From NCBI GenBank assembly GCA_023213315.1, contig JAKCPI010007977.1:62001-126000 (forward strand): 64,000 nucleotides of DNA, in the 5' to 3' direction. Position numbers and translations under genes: made by a program. Of this stretch, positions 12,741-23,900 are shown piece by piece. Each line of letters begins with the position of its first letter. Within the stretch, counting starts at the first letter, position 1. The notes below the pieces were generated by a model. That model was not told the DNA's origin and made no database searches. It was given only the letters and a program-made list of their open reading frames with translations. The stretch is from Euborellia annulipes. Lineage: Eukaryota; Arthropoda; Insecta; Dermaptera; Anisolabididae.

Positions 12741-13293
12741 AATGTTTAGGCCACTATTCCGGAAAAAGTAATTAGGTGATGCATTCATTTTTTAAATAAA
12801 CATTAAGTTAGTATGTAAACACCAAGTTGATTTACAATTAATATCAAGATCTCTTTTATTTCTAATAATAAATCGTGATCAGTCTTAAAGAATTCATTAA
12901 CCCAGCGAAGTTTTTTGTCTTTTCATTCACATTATTAAAAGTTTGTGAGGTCATTTACGATTAATATATTCATCTTTTCCTGAGATTCAAAATATTAAAA
13001 AAAAAAAAAAAATCGTATATCACAAAGACACCCAATCAACCTCCTTGACGGTATTACAAACAATCTCTGACTAGGCAGGATTCATATAAAAAATATAAAT
13101 CGTTTTGTTAAATAACAAGAAATAATTTGTAATATAATAACAAATTTTTTCTTCAGTTTTTAAGTTTTATTATTTATAAAATTTTATCACAGTCTATGTA
13201 TTAGAGACATAGGTATCGCAGCGGTGTGCTAGTAGGAGATGCGCTCTGACGCAGTGAATAACCAATTATTTGGGTTTATTAAAGCTTTTGTGG

Positions 13294-13524
13294 TTTATTA
13301 TGGGAGTTTTTAATTATAAACCACATTTTGTTATTAATTATTTATTAAAAATATAAATACTGTACAACGTCTACGTAAATGTCCCTTAGAGGTTAGTTCA
13401 TTTAAGTACAGTACTTGAAAACGACTGCAGAATAAGCAGTCGAAACGTTGTACAGTATTTATATTTTTAATAAATAATTAATAAAACAAAATGTCGTCTA
13501 TAAATAAAAACTTCCATAATAAAC
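13294..13524. mobile_element. Inverted-repeat element, same family as 12346-12740
   Basis: Arms of about 85 bp: TTATTATGGGAGTTTTTAAT at the left, its inverted copy at the right, and ACTGTACAACGT against ACGTTGTACAGT at the inner edges. The centre holds CTTGAAAAC, a perfect GACTGC/GCAGTC stem and GAAACGTT (13414-13449), a variant of the hammerhead-like motif. Confidence 0.65.
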
Positions 13525-14450
13525 AATTATTTATTTAATAAAAATAAACGTAGTGAGATTACCTTTTAAAGTGTGCGAGCCTGAGTGACAATTTCAAAAC
13601 AATCATCTCAAACACTTCTTAAAGGATTATTTTTGAATTGAAATTTTTTTACATCTATTCTTTAATAAGATAAAAATAATTCATTTCAAATTTTTTTTTC
13701 TTTTCCAAACAAATTTGCTGTTTTATATAAAATATTCAAATTTTTTTTATTTCACGTTCACACCTTTTGGCTTGTTAATATAACAAGAGTAATTGTGAAA
13801 GTGAAATTGAAATGCATCAATTTATTGTTTTATTTGAGTATCAACTCAATGTATGGAAATGATTTGCGATATCCATGTCTTCTATTATTAAATTAGTTAG
13901 TTTAAAATTATATATAAAATTATAAATTACAATACTATATCAATATTATATATATATATATATACACAGCTTGTTTGTACAAAAATTTTAAATTATAAAT
14001 CAAATAAATTAAAAAATAGCTAGATTGAGTCAAGAGAAAAACGCATTTTTTTTTTGAAGTCTCTATTCAGTCTTCATTTTGGTTTGTGGAATATAAAAGA
14101 GGTTTGGATTTAGTGCGGTTGCCTACTCGATCAAACCATCATCAGGTACTAGGACTTTAAATGACTACTTCAAATCAAATTTGGTATTTTCTTAAAAATA
14201 TAAATACCTATTCGTCTTTTAAAAATATAGGTATATTTTCATAGCCGTCGAAAGTGGAGGGTGGGGGCAGTGGAACATTACTTTCCCCCCACCCCCCCCC
14301 ACTCTTCTCTGGAGCTCCCGATTAACAAGCGAATATATTTATTTAACAAATATCAATATAAACAGATATATAACAATAACATAACATTCACTTGGTAATT
14401 ATACAATTTTCTTAAAAATCTTGTAAAATATATTCTAAAATATGATTGTT

Positions 14451-14482
14451 CTGAGGATGATCCCAACCGGGATCGAAACGTC
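14451..14482 (+). ncRNA. Hammerhead-like motif, best match
   Basis: CTGAGGA, T, stem GATCCC, tetraloop AACC, stem GGGATC, GAAACGTC. The stem is a perfect 6 bp and every conserved hammerhead core base is present; the only deviation is one extra base between CTGAGGA and the stem. It is a solo copy without an obvious inverted partner. Confidence 0.5.
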
Positions 14483-14576
14483 AACGAGGTGGGAATAAAA
14501 TAATGAAATACAACTAGCTACGGATTTTCTTCTCCTTTTCACCTATCGTAAAAAAATCAATTAAGTGATATTAATA

Positions 14577-14940
14577 TTTTACTTTCTCTTACCTATATAT
14601 GAAATATATATAGAGAGAAAGTATTGCGATCATGTCAAAAATTCAATGTCGAGATTTTGATGGAAATACATGTTTTGTGCAAAAAAAGTGGGTCCCGCAA
14701 ATTGGTCCGTGTGTGTCTGTCTGGACATTTTTAAGCATGAAGGAAATGAGCGACGAGGTTGAAATTTTATATTTAAGTTAGGCACCCACCTAAGGCGTGT
14801 AAATAAGCTTTTGAACAAAATCGGCCAAAAAAGTACTAGTACTTTACTGATGTGTAAATACTTTTCAGGCAGTCAACAAAAGCTTTTTTTAAAATTTTAT
14901 TTTTATTTTTGATTATTTTTACTTTCTCTTACCTATATAT
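14577..14940 (+). mobile_element. Arm of the CTTTCTCTTACC foldback family
   Basis: Carries the family hallmarks in order: TTTACTTTCTCTTACC, GAGAGAAAGTATTGCGATC, GTCAAAAATTCAATGTCGAG, AAGTGGGTCCCGCAAATTGG, AATTTTATATTTAAGTTAGG and GTACTAGTACTTTACTGATG. A second terminus (TTTACTTTCTCTTACC) at 14928 was then split by the 14947-16008 element. Confidence 0.7.
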
Positions 14941-14946
14941 ATATAT

Positions 14947-16008
14947 GGGTGATTCTACGCTATTTGGATTTTTTGTGTCCAGAAACCAAATATACTCTGT
15001 TCAATTTAATATTCATGATTTCCTTAGTTGACATTATTTTCGTATCTGTAATAAAGGCCAGAAGATATTTTAATTTTTTTGAGTTTTATTAGCACCAGAA
15101 GAAATATGTTACCTGAAGAGTTACACTATTGGCAGAATTGTGAAAATTAAGCTAGGGAAGTGACAGACAATTAACTATTTATAATGAAAGCTGAATTAAT
15201 ATTAAAAAAACATACATATTATAGCTATAAGATATTAAGGAAACAAAATTTCGTCCCTACCCGTGGGCGGGTATTTTCCCTGACAGAGTTTTTTTTTATT
15301 CCATTTTTTGGCATCGAAGGCCATTTAGACCCCGATCTATTTATTTCAATTGGATTGATAGCTAAATCTAATTGAAATAAATTTTTGTCGCATTAGACGG
15401 GATGCGAACCCTTGAATGTGCCTGAATAATGACAGCCAAACTAATGACAAAACCACACATTACGTTAAAAAAAAACAATACGCGTCCTTCTTGCCAAAGT
15501 TTCGACGTAATTCATGACATTTACATACAATAAACATTGCATTGTACATATGTAGAGTTACGTAACGATAAAATATAAAGAGATTTATTTACCAGAATAA
15601 ATATTGCATCGACTGGCCCAAACACACTTTATGACAATTCAACAATAACTAAAGCTATATTATTTGAATTATGCTCAACGCCGTTAGCTTGCTTCTTACT
15701 TCAGACTGTACTACGCCTGTTATTCATGGCCATTGTTATCCTTTGGCAGTTTTTATGATAAATTTTTATCTTTTAATTTTTCCAGAATAGATGACATCAT
15801 TTTTAGGTCACGTGAAAACAAGTATTTTTTTTTATAATAACAAATACTTTTAAAATGTATTTTCATTAATTATGTTTTGGGGTTTACTTATGTTTATAAT
15901 TATGGTAAAAAATATTATGTCAAGTTAATAAGTAGTATCAATGATATAATTATTTTAACATATATTTTTTCCACTGACCAATAAAATTCAAATAGCGTAG
16001 AATCACCC
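14947..16008. mobile_element. 1.06-kb non-autonomous DNA transposon with 20-bp perfect ends
   Basis: The left end GGGTGATTCTACGCTATTTG (14947-14966) is the exact inverse of the right end at 15989-16008. Both sides abut an (AT)n run, which suits a TA-rich target duplication. It inserted into the TA run of a CTTTCTCTTACC foldback terminus, whose continuation GAAATATATGA resumes after 16020. There is no transposase, and a SINE lies inside. Superfamily not assigned. Confidence 0.65.
15303..15425 (-). mobile_element. tRNA-derived SINE, family A (copy 2)
   Basis: Read on the minus strand: B-box-like GGTTCGCATCCC, then ATGCGACAAAAATTTATTTC, an imperfect hairpin, and the tail GGTCTAAATGGCCTTCGATG. 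It matches 304-453. It is nested in the 14947-16008 element. Confidence 0.6.
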
Positions 16009-16437
16009 ATATATATATATGAAATATATGACTACTGGATTCATCTCAAAAGATGTCCAAATAAGATAAAGTAAAAAGTGGTTTCAAAAAAGAAGCTATG
16101 AAAATTAAAAATCAAATGACTTCTTTACTTTTCATTCAAGAAATCCAAGTGCGATCAGTCACGCCTAACTAATTTTGTGTACGATTAATAGACTTTGTTA
16201 GGCTATTAGACTACATCATGCAGAAGGGCACTCGACTGCCTCGTTTTTCTAGGCTTTTGTTAACTTGAATGATAACGGCTCTTGTGATTGAAAAGTCATT
16301 CTCAAACTCACTAGGGCTTTTTGTCATGTAACATAAAATATCCACAATAGTATAAATTTTTTAAACATAAATAAAGCAAAACGTAAAATAGCATAAGAGA
16401 AAGGAATAAATCATTATTTTCCAATTTTTCAATAATA

Positions 16438-19400
16438 TTATTTTCCAGATCTTTTTAAATATCTCAATATCGAGGCAGCAGGCTCTTTCGATACTAATAA
16501 TTTTCTTAGAGTGGATTTGTCCACTCGATTTCGTTGTGATTGTTGGTTCCTTCTTTGGAGTTGAATCAACCAATTGTTCTTAGCAGTAAATCTATTTTGA
16601 TTAGATGTACATATGTGCCTGATAGGCTCTCCATCCTCAACCATATTAGGCAAATTCAGAGTAGGTGAATGTCCCAATTTAGTAGTTTTTTTAATTAACA
16701 ACGACGATTTTGGTTTGGTGTTTATGTTGTTTAAGTTAGGAGATCTATAAATTGGTTTTGGGTACGGAACCGCTTTACAAGTCCCATTCTCAGTTGGGTC
16801 AACCTTCCAGATTCTATACCCATGATTGTATGATGCGGTAATAATCTAAAAAAGTAATTACAATATATATAATATAGATCAATGAAGTCAGTGGCTGTTT
16901 TTCTATAGACAGGAGAAGGAGCAGGTGCAGCCAAAAAACAAAATCCTCCGATTAATACAATTTAATGAGACGTTTCGGGAGAATTTCATCTACCCATCTT
17001 CAGTCATTCAAAATTCACATCGCCAGGACATATGATACATAAATTTACATCTATTGCCCTATTGACAAACTCCGGGACTTTTAACAATTTTGAATGACTG
17101 AAGATGGGCAGATGAAATTCACCCGAAACGTTTTATTAAATTGTATTAATCGGAGGATTTTGTTTTTTGGCTGCACCTGCTCCTTCTCCTGCCTATATAA
17201 TATAGATTTTATAATATATATTAAGAATAAAAAATTACCGTTGGTGAGTGATGTTTGCTCCAATCCACACAATTATTAATCACATCAGTATCAGATGGCA
17301 ACTTAATAACTGGCAATCCAGGCTTATCAGTATTCCATATGAAATTATTCTCTGATGATGACCCAGCAAGAAGAAATTGGTCATCCGGGCTCAGAGATAT
17401 TTTCGTGAAAAAGTTGGCTGATTCATGGCCAAAAAATGAATGGGCTAGAAGAAAAAATAATCATGTTCTCGTATTGACACAATCGATATATATATATATA
17501 TACAGAGGTTGGACAAAATAATATGAACAGCGGAAAATATTTATTTATTAATAATGTGTTGGCATTTGGGGGTACTCTAGGATGACTATTTTAAGTTTTC
17601 AACCCCGAGAACCTGTGCTAACTTAGGGGGAGGGGAGGGGAGGGTGACAATATCTCAAAATTTTAGGACTTTTTTCAGTTTTTATTTTGTTTTATATCTC
17701 GTAAACTAAGCAAATTTTGTGCACCATAGTACAATACAAAGTTGTAGATAATTAAATTTCCTAAAATTTGGTTGATAAAACGAATTTGTAGACCCAATAT
17801 TAACCGAAATACGGCCGATCAAAGTTAGACAAAGTTTCACGAAATGTAAAAAAAAAAAAAAAAATAGAAACTTTGATCGGCCATATCTCGGGTAATATTG
17901 AGTCTACACATTCGTTTTATCCACGAAAATTATTTATTATTATTATTGCTTTTAAGTATATAACGAATTGTGGCTGTTATATAAATTAGATTAATGACAT
18001 GAAGAGGATGCAACCAATAATAAATAAAAAGCATCTATTTTGTTGACACTCTTTATTTAGGAACCTTTCGGCTATGATCAACAAAGTCATCATCAGCTCT
18101 TCAAGAGTATATTTTATATTATTCACATACAAAATAGATATTGTCATAAGAGATATAATACAGTACATATGTACTGTATTATAACTCTTCCATTCTATCT
18201 ATCTATTTTGTATGTTAATAATATAAAATATACTCCTGGAGGACTGATGATGGCTTTGTTGATCATAGCTGAAACGTTCCTGTGTTAACAAAATAGATGC
18301 TTTTTGTTAGTAGATGGACGTAAGGATGATCAATTATATTATAAGGATCTTCGGCCAAAAAAATGAATACTTTTGCGTATTATCCGTTTATTTGTAGATA
18401 TTTCTATTCTAATGGTATAGAATCATCCTCAGTACATACAAAACATCTGTTGATTGTACTGAGGATGATTCTATACCATTAAAATCGAAATATCTACAAA
18501 TAAACGGATAATACGCAAAAGTATTCATTTTTTTGGCCGACGTCCTTATAATATAATTGATGCTTTTTATTTATTATTGGCTGCATCCTCTTCATCTCAT
18601 TAATCTTTGCTTTTAATATCCGTAGAATTCAAATCTTTCAAATACTTTCAATAATTAATATTTATATTTATCGAAAAGTCAAAAAAAAGTAGGTACATCC
18701 GAAGTCATTAAACCCAAACAAACGAGTTATAAAATTAACCAAATAACATGATTTACAAAATTATTTAAAGAGAGTAATCTTGGTGCATTGTGAGAATGAA
18801 TAGGAATAACTCAAACGTGCCAATTTTTATAAATTTCTTATCGTTTTTGTTAAAGATTTTGCATCATTTTTATTAAAAGCATTGAATTCAGAAGTTGACC
18901 TCACTTCACAAATAATTTCTTAAAATCTAGTAGATGGCAAGATCTCAGGATGGTCATCTACTAATGCAGTATATGGTCAACTTATGAATCTAAATAGGAT
19001 AGTTGACAAGTAATTGGAGCTAAAGAACCCGCCGAAAGAAAATAAAAGATAATTAATTCTCTTTAAATTAAAAATTCTCCTTCAAATGGTCAACTACTAG
19101 TGCCGTTTGCTTAACATATAATAATAATAATGCAGTGGCGGTCCCAGGATCAAGGGGGGCCCAAATTTTTTTTTTTTTTATTTCATTTAAAAAATTGAAA
19201 TACACTGTAAATAAATTTTATAACATTGAATAATAAAAAACATTCTGGCAAATTTATAATTTTTTGTTTAGTTTTAAAATATTAAATAAAACTTTTGAAT
19301 TTTTGTCGGTCCAATGGGGGGGCCCGGGCCCCTCTCCCCCCCCCCCGGACCGCTAGTGTAATAATGTGTAGATGAGTAGGTTAGTGCAGTCCAATTAAGG

Positions 19401-20874
19401 AGAAAACATTAATATATATATATATATGTATATTATATCTATATTTTAATGATTTCTTCATCATTGGACTGCACTACACATATCTACAGTTTTGGTGAGA
19501 TAACATTTATAATAATAATAATACACTATCGATACTTACTTGGTAATGAATCATCTTGCGCTATGTTAAAAGAATATATATGTGAGTCAATACAGGATGC
19601 ATAAATTTTTGTTCCCATGGAATCAACAGTTAGATTGGAAAATCCATTCTTGCTTTTCTTAGGATGGTGGTACATTTGGAAAGGAACATTTTTTGTTTTG
19701 AAGATATTATAATATTTACGCATATCCCACATTTTTATATATCTGCAAAATTTAATATATTAATAATTAATATAAAACAATAATTAAAATTTATTATATA
19801 TATTTTTTTTTTTTTTTTTTTGGAATGGGTGCATAAGGTCCGAAGACCTATAATGACCAATAGTCACATGCAGCCAGGAAGAAAATAAAAACAAAAGGAG
19901 AAGCATAAAGGGGAAACTCAACTGCGGGAACTGAGAAGATGCCTGTTGAGGTTAGACTTGAAAGTCTGAAGATTGTAGGTTTTGGGGAAGATAGACGCAG
20001 GGAGCTTGTTCCAATCACGGGAGGTCATGGGGACAAAGGAAGAATGAAATTGTTTTGTTCTGTTAGTCGTGATCTGAACAGCATAGGGATGCTGGGAAGA
20101 TGCCTCTCTTGTGTTCCGTGAATATGTTGCATTGGGTGGGATAATTGATTTTAATTCGGCAGAGCATTGACCATGGTAATACCTGTAGAAGAGAGATAGT
20201 GAAGATACTCTTCTTCTATGATCTAGTGACTGTAGGGATGCAGTAAGGGTAGAATCACCTATCAGTCTAATTGCACGCCTCTGTATGGCTTCCAAGGAGG
20301 AGAGAGCGTCTTTCGACGCCCCTCGCCAAAGGTGGGAACAATATTCAAGACACGGCCGAATTTGGGCTTTATAGAGGATTAGGAGTTGTTGGGAGGAAAA
20401 GTAACGCTTCGTTTTGAATAGGAAACCCAATTTCCTTGCGGTAGATTTAACCACAGAAGAGATGTGGTTGCTCCAGGAGAGATCAGATGTAACTGTCACT
20501 CCCAGAACAGAAAATGAATCTTTGAACTCGAGGCTATTATTGCTGTAAATAAGGGGAGGGCAAATCCTATTTTTTTGTCTAGAAATTAAACAACATTGGG
20601 TTTTTTGGGAATTGAATTTTACTTGATTGAGGTTTCCCCATTCCTCCAAGAGACCAAGATCATCATTTATCGACGACACAGCCCCCAGACGACCAGTGGA
20701 TGAGGTTTCACCAGTCCTGACTGAGTGCAGGGTACTGTCATCAGCAAAGCAATGAATTGGGTTGGAGGTTACTCCCATGAGATCGTTAATGTACATAAGG
20801 AATAGGGTGGGAGAGAGGACAGAACCCTGGGGAACACCTGCGTTGATTGAATGCGGAATAGAAGACACACCGTC

Positions 20875-20910
<36 letters not shown>

Positions 20911-23900
20911 TTCTTTCTGCCCTTGGGCTTGGTGTAGTTGGTAGCGCGCCTGCCTTGTTTACCAAGGGTCGCGGGTTAGGACCCCAGGTAGTCCGATGAT
21001 TTTATTTAAGCCATTTCCACTTTTATGCTTCTCTCTTTTATTTTAAATATGTTCTACATGGCTGCATCTTACCACTGGTCATTATAGATCTTTGGACATT
21101 ATGCACCCATTACAAAAAAAAAGTGGCTGTCCAACGATAGCCTCTATCTAATGAAAATCTCAATTCTTGTATTGGGATTTTCATTTGATAGAGGCTATTT
21201 ATAATATTTAGTATATATATTATATATATATATATATTTTATATATAAAAAAAGATGGAATAAAAATAATTTAATTACCCGTCTCCTGCACCGCATGACA
21301 ACAAATAATTGTCGTTCAAGAATTTAAGTCCGGTTACAGAAGAATACTGTGAATCTTGACAGTTTTTTAAATTAAAATCTAAAAATAATAAAATAATAAT
21401 TATTATTTTTATTGGCGTATAAGGAATTTACAAGCTATTTCTTTACATATATAGGTAAGAAAAAGAAAAATAGTAAATTATTAAAAACTTACATGTTATA
21501 CAGTGACACTGAGTAATCTGTGTTAATGGTCGCGTGCTAGCGTTGGAATATCTTTGGTCCCACAGACATATAATATTATCACGGCCTCCAGTTGCGAAAA
21601 CATCTAGAATAGAAAATATTAAATTAGAAAAAATTATTTTACTAATTAATCCTGCCACAATACCATAAGCTATAAGGTATTATTGAAATAAAAGATGGAA
21701 ATTAATGCACCGTTAGGTTAAATAATACTAGTCTCGTCCCCCCCCCCCCCTTCGGCATCCTCGCATTTTCCGTGCAAATAAAGGCTCACAAACATATTTG
21801 GATCCGGCGGATCTGCGACCACCCCTCTCCTTCACATAATATGCAAAAAATTTCATTTTTCTAGACAGTCTATCTGTCTATACGTCAAACTCAGTTTGAC
21901 CAACTTCCCGATGAGATTTCGAATTAAAATTTTGGACTCCTTTAGATGACGTAATGGAGAGTCAAGGGAGAATACTCCTGTCCTAGAAGGATAGGTGGGC
22001 GTAAGCCAAATATGTTTCTTATATCTGTATTTGCACGGGATTAATAATCCGCAGCAGACTGAGTGGGAATTAGCTCTACGGAGTTCGCCCTCCTGTTTAG
22101 ACGAGAAGTTCCCCGAAGGAGCGGCTAGTTTATATATATTCTATATTATTGGGATATCCGTCTCCCAACTTTCCTTTAGAATTTCGAAATGAGATTTTGC
22201 ACTCTTAAAGAACGCGTAAAAGAGAGTACAGGTAAAATAGTTTAAAATACATTTGGGGAGACTCAAAAAAATTCTATTTTCCCATTAGGATGTTTTGCAA
22301 ATAATTGTTTATTAAACGTTTCGGCTTTCATTTTGGAGTCATTTTCAAGAGTATGGGATTAGGAAGTAATGTAGTAAAGTTCTTCCTAGATCTCAAAGAA
22401 AATTTAAACCTCTGAGACATTCACTGAACTGATATGGAACCAGCAAGAATACGACCCCTAAAATAATCCACCTCTATCATTACTTTCTAATCCTGCACTC
22501 TTGAAAATAGCTCCAAAAGGAGAACCAAAACGTCGAGTAAAACCTGACCCTCACCGAGAAAATTTATCTTTATATATATATATATATATTTATGGGGTTT
22601 AGGCTTTCACACTTGTTATCATTAATAAAATAATTTTTCACTTCTGATTAACTGTGATTTATTTGTAAAAATTACATCGTTAGATACAAGTCAGTTAAGA
22701 TTACTAAGTTTATTATATCTGTGACAATCTCATTTAGTTGAGAAAGCAATTAATTCAAATGAGATGGTCACAGATGTAATAAACTTTGATGATCTTAACT
22801 GAATTCTACCTCAAGAAGGCTACAGAATGAGTGGCTGAAACGTTGTAACTTATACAAATAAATCTCAGTTAAACAGAAAACAGAATTCTTTTATTGTATA
22901 TATATATTTAAGGCAAGGAAATTTGTAGTATTAGGCAGAGTTCACACTGGAGCGATATATTGCTAGTAGCAAGTCTCTTGCGGCTGATTCAATGGAATTT
23001 AAATAGAGGTGATACTAAAAGGTGCGCGATGTCGTTTGGCAGCTAGCGTCATGTCGCGGTCACTACTACTTGCTCTTCGGTCGCTCGAGCGACTCATTGC
23101 AGCGATATGTTTAAATACAACAGAGAACAAGTTCCTCACCTCCTATTTATCGCTTAGAGCCAGGCGCTAATGTGAACCTCACTAGTGAGTTGCTGTTAGC
23201 GACATATCGCGCCAGTGTGAACGCCACTTTAGTCTTGAGGGAAATTACAGCCTCTTAGACATTATTTGAAATAAGTCCTTTCATAATGGAATGACTACTC
23301 CTTTAAAGACAAAGTGTAATTTCTTATTGTCAAAAGAAAAATTTATTTCAAATATTAAAATGTTAACTCTAACTAATAGTTAATGTTCATAAAATAAAAC
23401 TTACTGCTGTTTGAAGGAGTATAATCAACAGATTTAATACTTCTTGTATGTGATCTGAATACCATGACCTCTTTAAAAAAACTTGACAGGTTCCACAAGG
23501 TTGCTGTATGATCGCCCGAGACTGTAATGAACCTGTTGGGTTCGTAAGGGGCCCAGGCCAGGTCATAAATTGCATTGGGATGACATAGATGAGCTAAAAG
23601 ATACATAATTGATTATGATATAAACATATTAATAATATAATTAAAATTATTTTTCTAATTACAAATGAGATCTCGATGAGTTTTGCCCGGTTTTTGGTCA
23701 ATTTCTTGAATAAAAACGGAACCATTTTCACAACCAATTGCCAAATGGTTAGTCATATAAGGATTGAACTTAGAAGAATATATATTATTAAAAGAATCCG
23801 CATCATCAATTGTATGTTCTTGACTTGTTAGTAAGTTTAGGGGTAAAATTGGAAGGCTGGATGAAGCTAAAAATATAAAATTATTATTATTAATAGTAAA

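Larger units (their letters stand above)
10115..16437. other. Intergenic, transposon-rich, no gene seen
   Basis: This separates the 3' ends of TARBP1 and DTL. Several short open frames occur (10186-10974, 11357-11581, 15184-15375), but none resembles a known protein and none has a partner exon. The stretch holds inverted-repeat elements at 11683, 12346 and 13294, foldback arms at 14577, a 1.06 kb element at 14947 and a SINE at 15303. An imperfect hairpin (TATTCACAAGAGATAT, 10620-10635, against ATATATCTTGTGAATA, 10706-10721) is also present. Confidence 0.6.
16911..17193. mobile_element. MITE with about 100-bp inverted repeats in DTL intron 7
   Basis: Ends CAGGAGAAGGAGCAGGTGCA and TGCACCTGCTCCTTCTCCTG are perfect inverses, and homology runs inward through CAAAATCCTCCGATTAATAC to the outward-pointing hammerhead-like motifs at 16969 and 17098. 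The element makes up most of the 393-bp intron between exons 7 and 8. Confidence 0.75.
17991..18605. mobile_element. Foldback element with a second foldback nested inside, DTL intron 6
   Basis: Outer arms: AATGACATGAAGAGGATGCA at the left against TGCATCCTCTTCATCTCATT at the right, extending through AATAATAAATAAAAAGCATC. Hammerhead-like motifs lie at 18062 and 18244. The nested element (about 18309-18561) has arms CGGCCAAAAAAATGAATACT and AGTATTCATTTTTTTGGCCG, with further motifs at 18397 and 18459. Its family recurs at 52839-53113. Confidence 0.65.
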
